Shown here piece after piece: positions 12,404 through 21,943 of a DNA stretch of 34,906 nt (the first letter of the stretch is position 1; each line of letters opens with the position of its first letter). The translations under genes and the position numbers were made by a program. Source of the stretch: Verrucomicrobiota bacterium (GTDB lineage: Bacteria > Verrucomicrobiota > Verrucomicrobiia > Chthoniobacterales > UBA10450); the NCBI GenBank assembly GCA_003218755.1, contig QHOK01000091.1, positions 1-34,906 on the forward strand. The letters run 5' to 3'. The notes beneath the pieces were generated by a model. The model saw only the letters and a list, made by a program, of their open reading frames with translations, did no database searches and had not been told where the DNA came from.

Positions 12404-13912
12404 ATGACAAGCGCAACAACCGAAGCACCTGTAGCAGAGCAAAAATTGGTTAGAGGACTCGGCTTGCTCGACTCAACCATGCTGGTCGCCGGATCGATGA
12501 TCGGCTCGGGAATTTTCATTGTTTCGTCGATCATTGCCCGGCAGGTCGGCTCGCCGGGATGGCTGCTCGTAGTTTGGATCGTCACCGGGTTACTGACGCT
12601 GACGGCTGCACTGTCGTACGGTGAATTGGCGGCGATGATGCCGAAAGCTGGCGGCCAATATGTGTATCTCCGTGAAGCTTTTTCGCCGCTCTGGGGCTTT
12701 CTTTACGGTTGGACGCTTTTCCTTGTCATTCAGACTGGCACGATCGCAGCGGTCGCGGTCGGTTTCGCGCGCTACATGGGCGTGCTTGTTCCCTGGGTTT
12801 CCGAGAGCAATTATCTGATCGCTCCTATCCGTTTTGGTGGGTATGCGGTGTCGCTTTCGAGTGCGCAGTTCGTCGGGTTAACGTTGATTGGTTTTTTGAC
12901 GTTCACGAACACCCGCGGCCTGGAAGTTGGCAAAATCATCCAAAATGTCTTCACCACAGCGAAAACTGGCGCCCTGATCGCGCTCATTATGCTGGGGATT
13001 ATCGTCGGGTTGCGATCGGGCGCAGGCGCGGAAAACTTCCAGCGCTTCTGGGCGGTGCGCGGAAATTTGCAGGATGTGGGCGCGGGTCTAACCGCTGCGA
13101 CCGCATTTGGCCTCTTCGTCGGAATTTGCGTGGCCCAAACAAATTCGCTTTTCTCTGCCGACGCGTGGAACAACATCACATTCACGGCGGGCGAGGTGGT
13201 CAACCCGCGCCGCAACGTGCCGCTCTCACTCGCGTTCGGCACGTTCCTCGTGATTGGCCTTTATCTGCTCGCAAACGTTGCTTACCTCGCCACACTGCCT
13301 TTCACCGCGATCCAGAACGCGCCGAGCGATCGCGTCGCGTCTGAAACTGCGAACGTAATTTTTCCCGGCGCCGGCGCCACGATCATGGCTGTGGCGATCA
13401 TGATCTCAACCTTTGGATGCAATAACGGGCTTATTCTTGCGGGGGCACGCGCGTATTATGCGATGGCGCGCGACGGCTTGTTCTTCCGATCGGTCGGCGA
13501 TCTGAACAAGTTCCATGTGCCAGCCTGGGGTTTGGTCATTCAAGGCATCTGGGCTGGCGCGCTCGTCCTGCCGCGCACGGTTAAAACCGACGCCACCGGA
13601 GCCGTGACCGGCTACGGCAACCTTTACGGCAATCTGCTCGACTATGTCATTTCGGCCGCGCTCATCTTTTACATCCTGACGATCATCGGCATCTTCTTGC
13701 TGCGCCGAAAACAACCCGACGTGGAACGACCCTATCGGGCATTTGGCTATCCAATCGTGCCCGCTCTATACGTCGTCGGCGCGACCGTGATTCTCGTGGT
13801 GCTGTTCATGTATCAGACGGCTACGACCTGGCCGGGCTTGATCATCGTGCTGACTGGCGTGCCCGTGTATTTTCTGTGGGAATTTCGGCGCAAAAGATCA
13901 CGGACAGCTTGA
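12404..13912 (+). CDS. APC-family amino acid permease
   Basis: LGLLDSTMLVAGSMIGSGIFIVSSIIARQVGSPGWLL...; about 12 hydrophobic helices. Confidence 0.92.
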   Translation: MTSATTEAPVAEQKLVRGLGLLDSTMLVAGSMIGSGIFIVSSIIARQVGSPGWLLVVWIVTGLLTLTAALSYGELAAMMPKAGGQYVYLREAFSPLWGFLYGWTLFLVIQTGTIAAVAVGFARYMGVLVPWVSESNYLIAPIRFGGYAVSLSSAQFVGLTLIGFLTFTNTRGLEVGKIIQNVFTTAKTGALIALIMLGIIVGLRSGAGAENFQRFWAVRGNLQDVGAGLTAATAFGLFVGICVAQTNSLFSADAWNNITFTAGEVVNPRRNVPLSLAFGTFLVIGLYLLANVAYLATLPFTAIQNAPSDRVASETANVIFPGAGATIMAVAIMISTFGCNNGLILAGARAYYAMARDGLFFRSVGDLNKFHVPAWGLVIQGIWAGALVLPRTVKTDATGAVTGYGNLYGNLLDYVISAALIFYILTIIGIFLLRRKQPDVERPYRAFGYPIVPALYVVGATVILVVLFMYQTATTWPGLIIVLTGVPVYFLWEFRRKRSRTA

Positions 13913-13959
13913 CTTGCTTGGCTCATCCCGATTAGCACAACCAAAAAACAACTTCGCTC

Positions 13960-15298
13960 ATGAACTTGCTTCGTCGAAAAAGCGTCACGCAACTTCAAGC
14001 TGATGCGCTGACGGATCAGCGTTTGAAACGCGCACTCGGAGCGACCAACCTTACCGCGCTCGGCATCGGTGCAATCATTGGCACCGGCATTTTCGTGCTC
14101 ACGGGCACCGTCGCCGCGCAGAACGCTGGGCCGGCGGTGATTTTATCGTTCGTGCTGGCAGGCGTAGCGTCGATTTTTGCGGCGCTCTGCTACAGCGAGT
14201 TCGCATCCCTGGTGCCGATGGCCGGCAGCGCGTACACCTACGGCTACGCTACGCTCGGCGAACTTTTCGCGTGGATCATCGGCTGGGATTTAATTCTCGA
14301 ATACGCTCTGGGAGCGGTCACGGTTTCTATCGGCTGGTCCGGCTACGCCGTCTCGTTTCTGCGCGATATCGGCATTCACATCCCGCCCGAATTATCCGCG
14401 GCGCGCGGGACCCTCATCACTTTGGCGGATGGAACGCAGGTCACGGCCATCTTTAATCTGCCTGCTGTTCATCATCGGCGCGGCTCACGCGGTGAATCCT
14501 TCCAACTGGCATCCGTTTATTCCGCCCAGCACCGGCGGACGCGGGCAGTTCGGCTGGAGCGGCGTCATGCAGGGCGCTGGGATCGTGTTTTTTGCGTATA
14601 TCGGTTTCGACGCAGTCAGCACGGTGGCGCAGGAAGCCAAGAACCCTCAGCGCGACATGCCGATCGGCATTATCGGCTCCCTGTTGATCTGCACGGTGCT
14701 CTACATTCTGGTTTCCGGCGTCGCGACGGGCGTGATGTCGTACCGCGACTTGAACGTCCCCGATCCGATCGCGGTCGCGGCGGATCACGCCGGGCTCGGC
14801 TGGATGTCCTCGCTAATTAAGCTTGGTGCCATCGCGGGCCTCAGCTCGGTCATTCTGGTGATGCTACTGGGCCAGTCGCGGATTTTTTGGACGATGGCCG
14901 ACGACGGCTTGCTGCCGGAGTTTGTGAGCAGGGTTCATCCAAAATTCCGCACGCCGTGGATCACGACGATAGTGACCGGTGTGGTGGTTGCATTCTTCGC
15001 TGCCATCTTGCCGATCCGCGATGCTGCGAGCCTCGTTTCTATCGGCACGCTGCTGGCCTTTGTGATCGTCTCAATTGGTGTGCTGGTGCTGCGGGTGCGC
15101 GAGCCGGAGTTGCCGCGCAGATTCAAGACGCCAGCGGTGTGGTTCGTCGCCCCCATGGGCGCACTGTCGGCGTTGTACCTGATGATCTCGCTGCCGTGGC
15201 GAACATGGGAACGGCTACTCATCTGGTTCGTTATCGGCATGTTCGTTTACTTCCTCTACGGCATCCGCCGCAGCAACCTAGCCCAGCCGCGCCTTTAG
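13960..15298 (+). pseudogene. APC-family (cationic amino acid transporter-like) permease, frame-disrupted with internal loss
   Basis: Frame 1 (13960 to about 14465): ATNLTALGIGAIIGTGIFVLTGTVAAQNAGPAVILSFVLAG...GTQVTAIFNLPA; frame 2 (about 14462-15298): LLFIIGAAHAVNPSNWHPFIPPSTGGRGQFGWSGVMQGAGIVFFAYIGFDAVSTVAQEAKNPQRDMP.... The track lists them as 13960-14820 and 14429-15298. Confidence 0.85.
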
Positions 15299-15352
15299 GC
15301 GGATGTGGTGGCGACGGCAAAACGCTCTCCGGATTTGAAATCGAGAACAGAC

Positions 15353-16195
15353 TTACGAGCCGGCTGAGGCCCACTCGCCTTCGAATCCGCGCGCTGGACT
15401 CGTCGAGCCGAATTCGAGGAGCGCGCGGGTGTGCCTCGCGAGCTTTTCGCCATCGGTTTTATTAAAAGCACGCCATCTCGCTGCGATCTCGGAGACCGAA
15501 ACCTGTAGCTTGCGAAGAATTTTTTTTTCATCTCCGCTCAGCGCCTTTGGCTGCTCGCTGCTCAATGCGCGCTTTTGAAGTCGCGAGAGCGCCGTTGCCA
15601 ATCGAGTCTCAGTCGCCGGTCCAAACAGGTTGAGAAGCTGTTGAAAAGCGACGTGAAACGGAATCGTAGCAAGGTCGACGTCTGCGGTTTCGGCGACGCC
15701 GGTAGGCGGCATCGCGATCTCATCCGATATCGCAACGGAATGCCAAACATCTGCTGGTTGATAATATCCGATCTCAACACGGTAAGAGGCATGCGATCCC
15801 GATGTCGTCACGTAATGCATCGCGGCCATAGGCTCGACAGCCACAGTTTTTTCTTCGAGACCATCGGCGCCATACAGCCGAAGATGGACCTGTCGATCCA
15901 CTGGTACCACTCTTTCGAACAACGATGACCAATCGATATTCCAGCTAGCGAAGATGGTGCGCGGGTCCCGTGCGATGGCGAACAGGATTCGCGCACCATG
16001 TTCGCGCGTGAAGTCAACGCTATCGCCGACGTCAGGTGGTCGGTCGACTGCAATGAGACCTACGACTGGTTTCCTGGAAATGTGGAAGCTGTCGCGGGCA
16101 TTCGATGTTTGCACGTTGCGGTTTCGTTTTCTTTCGGCCATTTTTCTCAAGGGTCGCTCAAATCTGTGAAAGGCCAACCGCGAACATTGCGCCAC
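15353..16195 (-). CDS. DUF4912-type domain protein
   Basis: ARILFAIARDPRTIFASWNIDW resembles the DUF4912 D-P-x-x-(I/L)xAxW signature; start may be at 16141 (MAERKRNRNV). Confidence 0.7.
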   Translation of the reverse strand: MAQCSRLAFHRFERPLRKMAERKRNRNVQTSNARDSFHISRKPVVGLIAVDRPPDVGDSVDFTREHGARILFAIARDPRTIFASWNIDWSSLFERVVPVDRQVHLRLYGADGLEEKTVAVEPMAAMHYVTTSGSHASYRVEIGYYQPADVWHSVAISDEIAMPPTGVAETADVDLATIPFHVAFQQLLNLFGPATETRLATALSRLQKRALSSEQPKALSGDEKKILRKLQVSVSEIAARWRAFNKTDGEKLARHTRALLEFGSTSPARGFEGEWASAGS

Positions 16196-16291
16196 CGTTT
16201 AGTAGCGAGCGAAATTTTTTGCAGTTCACTTTTGGGACTTCGCGGTCTTTCCAGCGATTAACCGGTATTTTCTCGCCTGAGTAAGAAAACC

Positions 16292-16777
16292 ATGAGCCCA
16301 AAAATCGTCGAGCTTGAGCAAGTTTTTTATCGCTGTGACAAGTTGCGTGCTGCTGGAAAAAGGCTGGTGGCTACAAACGGCTGTTTTGATCTACTGCACG
16401 TCGGCCATGTGCGGTATCTACAAGCTGCGCGCGCGCTTGGTGATTTCCTGGCAATTGGCTTGAACAGCGACCGTTCGGTTCGCGAGTTGAAAGGAAGCGG
16501 ACGTCCCATTACAAAAGAGAGCGATCGCGCGGAGGTTCTTGCCGCTTTGCAGTGCGTGGATTTGGTTACGATTTTTCCGCAAATCCGGGCGACGCGGTTT
16601 ATTGCCGCGGTCAGGCCTGCCATTTATGTAAAAGGTAGCGATTACAGGTCCGAAACGCTGAACGAAGAGGAGCGCGCAGTGTTAAAGGAAATCGGCGCGG
16701 AGATTCGCCTCATTCCATTTGAGACAGGCTATTCGACTTCGCGCTTAATCGAACAAATATGCAAAACCAGGCGTTGA
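16292..16777 (+). CDS. rfaE2: D-glycero-beta-D-manno-heptose 1-phosphate adenylyltransferase (RfaE2-type)
   Basis: TNGCFDLLHVGHVRYLQAARALGDFLAIGLNSDRSVRELKGSGRPI, VKGSDYRSETLNEEE, GYSTSRLIEQI. Confidence 0.9.
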   Translation: MSPKIVELEQVFYRCDKLRAAGKRLVATNGCFDLLHVGHVRYLQAARALGDFLAIGLNSDRSVRELKGSGRPITKESDRAEVLAALQCVDLVTIFPQIRATRFIAAVRPAIYVKGSDYRSETLNEEERAVLKEIGAEIRLIPFETGYSTSRLIEQICKTRR

Positions 16778-16832
16778 AATTTGTGACTCGTCGCAATTCG
16801 CGTCCGGTAAATGGATAAATCAGAATCAGTAG

Positions 16833-17429
16833 GTGAAACGGTTACCAATTGGAATTCTCGGATCTGGAAAAGGAAGCAACTGCCGGGCGATTCTCGAGCG
16901 CATCCGCTCGGGCGACCTGGCCGCGGAAGCGCGCATTGTAATCTCGGACGTGCTGGACGCGCCGATCCTTGAGATCGCGCGCGAGTTTTTCGTTGCAAAT
17001 GCGTATTTGCCACCCGGTCAATTTCGCACGCGCCTAGAGCCGGAAGCAGAAGAGGAGCTTGTGAAAATGTTGCGCGAAGCCGGTGTTGATCTTGTGGTCC
17101 TCGCTGGTTTCATGCGGGTGTTGCACGCGCCAATGCTCAAGGCGTTTCCGCGGCGCATCATCAACATCCATCCGTCACTTCTGCCAAAATTTCCGGGCCT
17201 TGAAGCGTGGAAACAAGCTCTCGCAGCGGGCGAAACCGTGACGGGCTGCACGGTGCATTATGTCGATGAGAAAATCGACCACGGCCAGATCGTCGCTCAA
17301 CGGGAGGTCGCGATCTTGCCTAATGATACGCCGGAAACACTGCATGCGCGGATTCAAATCGCTGAGCGCGAATTGTACCCGGCGGTAATCGCTGAATTCT
17401 GTGAAAAGTGTCCGGCACCAGACCTGTAG
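16833..17429 (+). CDS. purN: Phosphoribosylglycinamide formyltransferase
   Basis: GILGSGKGSNCRAIL, VLAGFMRVLHAPMLKAFPRRIINIHPSLLPKFPGLEAWKQALAAGETVTGCTVHYVDEKIDHGQIV. Confidence 0.96.
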   Translation: MKRLPIGILGSGKGSNCRAILERIRSGDLAAEARIVISDVLDAPILEIAREFFVANAYLPPGQFRTRLEPEAEEELVKMLREAGVDLVVLAGFMRVLHAPMLKAFPRRIINIHPSLLPKFPGLEAWKQALAAGETVTGCTVHYVDEKIDHGQIVAQREVAILPNDTPETLHARIQIAERELYPAVIAEFCEKCPAPDL

Positions 17430-17475
17430 TCTGGGAGACGGCAAACAATCGAGGGTTGTAAACTGCTCCACTACA
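17425..17475. repeat. TGTAG...CTACA element (weak copy) overlapping purN stop
   Basis: TGTAGTCTGGGAGACGG...CTGCTCCACTACA; only the termini are clearly inverted. Confidence 0.35.
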
Positions 17476-18472
17476 GTTGTTCCGCTTTTTGCTCGCGCCT
17501 TAGCAGTTCTTCCAGAGCGACCGTCGGTTTTTTCTGCTCGTACAGAACGGCGTACACCTGATCGATGATAGGCGTGGCGATGCTCAATCGCCGTGCGCAC
17601 TCCCATGCGCTTCCTGTAGTCGGAATCCCTTCCGCCACTGTTTTCATGGACGCGGTAATCTGGGCGAGTGGTTCGCCATGCCCCAGACGTCTGCCGACAG
17701 TGTGATTACGGCTGCGCTGACTATAGCAGGTCAAAATCAGATCGCCTGCCCCACTTAATCCATAAAAGGCGTTCGTGTGCCCGCCCATGGCAACCCCGAG
17801 CCGAACGAGTTCGGCTAAGGATCGAGTGACCAACGCCGCTTTGGAATTATCGCCCAGTCCGAGGCCATCGCTGATTCCTGCCGCCAAGGCGAAGACATTT
17901 TTCAGCGCGCCGCCAAGCTCCATAGAAACGACGTCTTGACTAGTGTAAACGCGAAACCGCGAACTGCCCAGGATGCCTTGCAAACTCACCGCGCAATGAA
18001 CGTTATCGCAGCCCACGACGGTCGCGGTGGGAAGGCTTTGCGCGATTTCTATGGCAAGGTTCGGGCCGGATAAGACTGCGATTCTGTGGCCCGGGAAAAC
18101 TTCGCGGAGAATTTGGCTCATCCGCATCCCAGTCAGGTGCTCGATCCCTTTGGTGCAACTCAAGAGAACGGCGCGCGGGTTATCGATGAGTTTTCCTAGA
18201 CGGGTCGCGATCTCGCGCAACACAGTTGATGGTGTAACAAAAACGATCAGATCCCCTCCGGCGCAATCGCCCAACTCTGAGGTAACGTGCACTGACTCCG
18301 GTAATCTAACTCCAGGAAGATAGTCCGCGTTTTCCCGCGCCTTTTGCATGCGCGCGATGCGATCGACGTTGTGACCCCAAAGTAAAACTTGCCGCCCGTC
18401 TTTACTCCACAGCCAAGCTAATGTCGTTCCCCAAGCACCCGCGCCCAAGATTGCTACCTTGCCGATCTTCAC
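17471..18472 (-). CDS. gpsA: Glycerol-3-phosphate dehydrogenase [NAD(P)+]
   Basis: VAILGAGAWGTTLAWLW, LSGPNLAIEIAQSLPTATVV, GLSGAGDLILTCYSQRSRNHTVGRRLG. Confidence 0.97.
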   Translation of the reverse strand: MKIGKVAILGAGAWGTTLAWLWSKDGRQVLLWGHNVDRIARMQKARENADYLPGVRLPESVHVTSELGDCAGGDLIVFVTPSTVLREIATRLGKLIDNPRAVLLSCTKGIEHLTGMRMSQILREVFPGHRIAVLSGPNLAIEIAQSLPTATVVGCDNVHCAVSLQGILGSSRFRVYTSQDVVSMELGGALKNVFALAAGISDGLGLGDNSKAALVTRSLAELVRLGVAMGGHTNAFYGLSGAGDLILTCYSQRSRNHTVGRRLGHGEPLAQITASMKTVAEGIPTTGSAWECARRLSIATPIIDQVYAVLYEQKKPTVALEELLRREQKAEQL

Positions 18473-19098
18473 TTCCGATTAAAGCGTGGCTCGCGGCCGT
18501 GCATTAGCCGGGAAAGATTTGAACGGTGCTGCCAGATCACAACCGCCGCGATACCAACTGAAGAGTAAAATAGCGCGTTACCTTCGCTTTGATCTGGGCG
18601 AGTCATAATGAAAATTACCAGCGGTAGAGCTACGGCAGCTGCAACCGATGCCACCGAGACATAGCGCGTGAACCAGAAGACCAACATCCAAATAGCGACA
18701 CCAATCAGCGTCGCGACCGGCATCAACCCGAAAAGGGCTCCAGCAGAGGTGGCAACGCCTTTTCCGCCGCGGAAGTTCAGCCACGGCGGAAAAGAATGCC
18801 CGATCACACTGGACGCCGCAGCGAGCACTCCAAACATCTCTAATGAACCCCATTCCGGACGCATGGCCGTTGCGATCGCGATGGAAATCTTCACCCCGCC
18901 TAGACCCTTTAAGAAATCCAAGACGAAAACCGGATAGCCATATCGTTTCCCGAGCACGCGCACGACGTTTGTCGCGCCAATGTTACCGCTGCCAGCCTTC
19001 CGGATATCGATTCCTGCGGTCCGACCAGCCAGATAGCCGAAAGGAATCGATCCCAAAAGATAACTTGCAACCAGCACAAGGACCAGGGTGAACATCAA
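18469..19098 (-). CDS. plsY: Glycerol-3-phosphate acyltransferase PlsY
   Basis: YLLGSIPFGYLAGRTAGIDIRKAGSGNIGATNVVRVLGKRYG, GHSFPPWLNFRGGKGVATSAG; 4-bp overlap with gpsA. Confidence 0.96.
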   Translation of the reverse strand: MMFTLVLVLVASYLLGSIPFGYLAGRTAGIDIRKAGSGNIGATNVVRVLGKRYGYPVFVLDFLKGLGGVKISIAIATAMRPEWGSLEMFGVLAAASSVIGHSFPPWLNFRGGKGVATSAGALFGLMPVATLIGVAIWMLVFWFTRYVSVASVAAAVALPLVIFIMTRPDQSEGNALFYSSVGIAAVVIWQHRSNLSRLMHGREPRFNRK

Positions 19099-19124
19099 GC
19101 GTTTGCGATGAAGTGTGGCTTCCT

Positions 19125-21011
19125 TTACTCCGGCGGGTTACGTTGTAAGTAGTTCTTCGACAGCCAAATAGATATGATAGCAACATCCGCCGGAGTGATC
19201 CCACTTATACGCCCAGCCTGGCCAAGCGAGGCGGGCCGCAAAGTTGCTAGTTTCTGTCTCGTTTCGGAGCGAAGCCCGCTGATCTTACTGTAATCCAGCC
19301 CATCCGGGATAACTTGCTCCTTCCTGCGTTCGAGCTGTCGATCTTGTTCGGACTGGCGAGCCGCATAGCCCTCGTATTTAAAATCGGTCTCCACTAGTTC
19401 CCAAATCGGAACTGGCACACAGGCAAGAACCTCAGGAGGCAGATTCTGCACGCCAAAATCCGGTCTCTTGAACAACTGGGAAATTGGAACACCTCTAACC
19501 TTCATTCCGATAGCTGTAGATCGGGCTTCCTCCAAGAGGCGCATTTTCTCCTGAAAACGAGCATACCGGTCTTGACTCGCTAATCCCACGCTAAACGCCC
19601 GTTCGGTCAAGCGCTGGTCTGCGTTATCGTGCCGCAAAAGGAGCCGGCCCTCAGCTCGACTTGTAAACATTCGGTACGGCTCTTCGGTCCCTTTTGTGAC
19701 TAGGTCGTCAATGAGGACCGCGATATAAGCTTCTCTTCTGTTTAGGAGAAGTGGCGAACGGTTTTGAACTTTCAAAGCCGCATTGGCTCCAGCGATCAAC
19801 CCCTGGGCCGCTGCTTCTTCATAGCCCGAGGTACCGTTAACTTGGCCTGCAAAATAGAGCCCGCTGACTAGTCTGGTTTCCAAGGTGGAAAAAAGCTGGG
19901 TCGGCGGGAAATAGTCATATTCGACGGCATAGCCTGGCCGCATGATCTCTGCATGTTCCAAGCCGGGAATAGTGTGCACCAGTTCCAGTTGGACATCGTA
20001 AGGCAGGCTAGTGGAGATTCCGTTCACATAGTACTCATGTGTATGCCGTCCTTCCGGCTCGAGGAAAATCTGATGCGAAGTCTTATCTGAAAACTTCACA
20101 ACTTTGTCTTCTATTGAGGGGCAATATCGTGGGCCCGTGCCTTTTATCCTTCCCGTGTAAAGCGGAGATCGGTGAAGATTTGCCCGGATGACTTCGTGCG
20201 TCATTGGTGTCGTAGCAGTTATCCAGCAGGGAAGTTGTTCCACGTGGAACTTTCCGTTGCGAACAGAGTTCAACGTGAAAATCTCACCTCGGCCGTCGCC
20301 GATTTCTTCAGCCTCGAAGGCGAAAGTCGGAGGAGGTTCGTCGCCTAATTGAATCGTACAGCGCGAGAAATCGATCGATCGAGCGTTTAATCTGCAAGGC
20401 GTGCCGGTTTTGAACCGCCCAACTTGGAATCCAAGCTGCCGGAGGTTGTCGCTCAAACTTGAGCTCGTATCTGCCATGCGGCCGCCGGGTTTGCTGCTCT
20501 GACCTACGTGCAGTAGACCGCGCAAGAATGTCCCGGAAGTGATTACAACGGTATGCCCTGTAACTCTCAATCCGAAGTCGGTCTCCACTCCAACTACCCT
20601 TCCGTCCTCGACAAGGACGCGTGAAACAGTCGCTTGCTTTATATCGAGATTTCCCGTCCGCTCCAAAATCGCCTTCATCCGAAACTGATACGCCTTTTTG
20701 TCGCATTGGACTCGGGAGGCACGAACAGACGGGCCCTTAGTTCGGTTAAGCATCCGAAACTGGATTCCCGTTGCGTCGGCATTGAGGCCCATGGCACCGC
20801 CCATCGCGTCGATTTCGCGCACAATATGCCCTTTGGCTAGACCTCCGATCGCCGGATTACACGACATCTGCCCAATCGTGTCCAGGTTTTGTGTCAGCAA
20901 CAATGTGCGACAATCCATTCGAGCCGCAGCCAGCGCCGCTTCAATCCCTGCGTGTCCACTGCCGACGACTATAACGTGGTGCTCTGTTTGAAGCTTAAAT
21001 CGTATTGACAT
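19125..21011 (-). CDS. mnmG: tRNA uridine-5-carboxymethylaminomethyl modification enzyme MnmG (GidA)
   Basis: [75 protein letters not shown]. Confidence 0.97.
   Translation of the reverse strand: MSIRFKLQTEHHVIVVGSGHAGIEAALAAARMDCRTLLLTQNLDTIGQMSCNPAIGGLAKGHIVREIDAMGGAMGLNADATGIQFRMLNRTKGPSVRASRVQCDKKAYQFRMKAILERTGNLDIKQATVSRVLVEDGRVVGVETDFGLRVTGHTVVITSGTFLRGLLHVGQSSKPGGRMADTSSSLSDNLRQLGFQVGRFKTGTPCRLNARSIDFSRCTIQLGDEPPPTFAFEAEEIGDGRGEIFTLNSVRNGKFHVEQLPCWITATTPMTHEVIRANLHRSPLYTGRIKGTGPRYCPSIEDKVVKFSDKTSHQIFLEPEGRHTHEYYVNGISTSLPYDVQLELVHTIPGLEHAEIMRPGYAVEYDYFPPTQLFSTLETRLVSGLYFAGQVNGTSGYEEAAAQGLIAGANAALKVQNRSPLLLNRREAYIAVLIDDLVTKGTEEPYRMFTSRAEGRLLLRHDNADQRLTERAFSVGLASQDRYARFQEKMRLLEEARSTAIGMKVRGVPISQLFKRPDFGVQNLPPEVLACVPVPIWELVETDFKYEGYAARQSEQDRQLERRKEQVIPDGLDYSKISGLRSETRQKLATLRPASLGQAGRISGITPADVAIISIWLSKNYLQRNPPE
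20236..20251. promoter_or_regulatory. parS-like ParB-binding palindrome inside mnmG
   Basis: TGTTCCACGTGGAACT; 14-bp perfect palindrome GTTCCACGTGGAAC (20237-20250), 15/16 to TGTTCCACGTGGAACA. Confidence 0.65.
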
Positions 21012-21032
21012 AACTTATTATGTCCCAGTAGT

Positions 21033-21794
21033 TTATCTCAGTAGAATTCCACGCTGGATCCTATTTCCTTGTCTCTCATCAGCCAAGGTTGCTGGCGCTT
21101 GGGACGTCTGAATTGCGCGGTATGCGATGCGGCCCAGCACAATTAAGAGCAGTATGGTCGTCACGAAGACGCCTCCCCAGATCCAGTATTCGATCCTTCT
21201 CGGGTAATTCTCACCGCGCATGATGCGAACTGCCAGTTGCCCAAGAGTCCCGACGTACACGTACAAAAACAACCCCGGTATCCTGCCGATCGAAGCCCAG
21301 AGCATATACGCACCGAACCGAATACGCGTCAGACCATAGAAGTAATTCAACAGACTAGTAGGAAAGAGGGGATGTAATTGACTCAACAGAATGATTTTCC
21401 AGCTCTCGCGTTCCACCGCAGGTCCCAGAGCGCGCAGCTTTGCGTTGCTTGAGAGTTTTTGCTGAAACCATGGCCTTGCTATCGAGCGGCTTAGTGCAAA
21501 CGAAATTGCTGTGCCGACGATGTTGCCTACAAACACGATCAAAAATCCCCACCACAAACCGAAGAAAAAACCGGCTCCGACAGCCAGGATGCCACCCGGA
21601 AGCAGAAGGACATTACAAGCTGCGAAAAGCAACGGATAGCAAATCGCCGCCCATGCGCCCAAGCTCATCACACGCTGTTGCAGCGCCCCGATAAAATCGA
21701 CAACTGGGAAAAAGCGGGAGAGCGCAAAGACCAAAGCAACCGCTATCACCAGCGCTGCAATCTGCCAGTAAAGCGAACGGCGAACCTTTAGCAT
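21033..21794 (-). CDS. TVP38/TMEM64 (VTT/DedA-like) membrane protein
   Basis: LLLPGGILAVGAGFFFGLWWGFLIVFVGNIVGTAISFALSRSIARPW; multiple TM helices. Confidence 0.88.
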   Translation of the reverse strand: MLKVRRSLYWQIAALVIAVALVFALSRFFPVVDFIGALQQRVMSLGAWAAICYPLLFAACNVLLLPGGILAVGAGFFFGLWWGFLIVFVGNIVGTAISFALSRSIARPWFQQKLSSNAKLRALGPAVERESWKIILLSQLHPLFPTSLLNYFYGLTRIRFGAYMLWASIGRIPGLFLYVYVGTLGQLAVRIMRGENYPRRIEYWIWGGVFVTTILLLIVLGRIAYRAIQTSQAPATLADERQGNRIQRGILLR

Positions 21795-21796
21795 CT

Positions 21797-21835
21797 CGAA
21801 ATTTTGCGCGCGTCATCGACTTCGCGCAAATTTCG
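21797..21835 (-). promoter_or_regulatory. Long hairpin abutting the start codon of the TVP38-mnmG-plsY-gpsA run
   Basis: Minus strand CGAAATTTGCGCG-aagtcgatgacg-CGCGC(A)AAATTTCG-AG-ATG: 13-bp stem with one bulge, ending 2 nt before ATG. Confidence 0.5.
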
Positions 21836-21943
21836 CCAGTTCGCTTGTCTAGCCTCGTAATCGCGAAGCAGCGTGATCGGGTAAACGCCCGAAAACACGC
21901 TAAGGCGCACGAATTTGAACGCGCTGGGCATTGTTTTGTTTAA

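Noticed and set aside
13960-14820. Programmed ribosomal frameshift in the second APC permease
   Set aside because: A helix-and-loop segment is missing at the junction, so a simple frame slip would not restore a normal protein.
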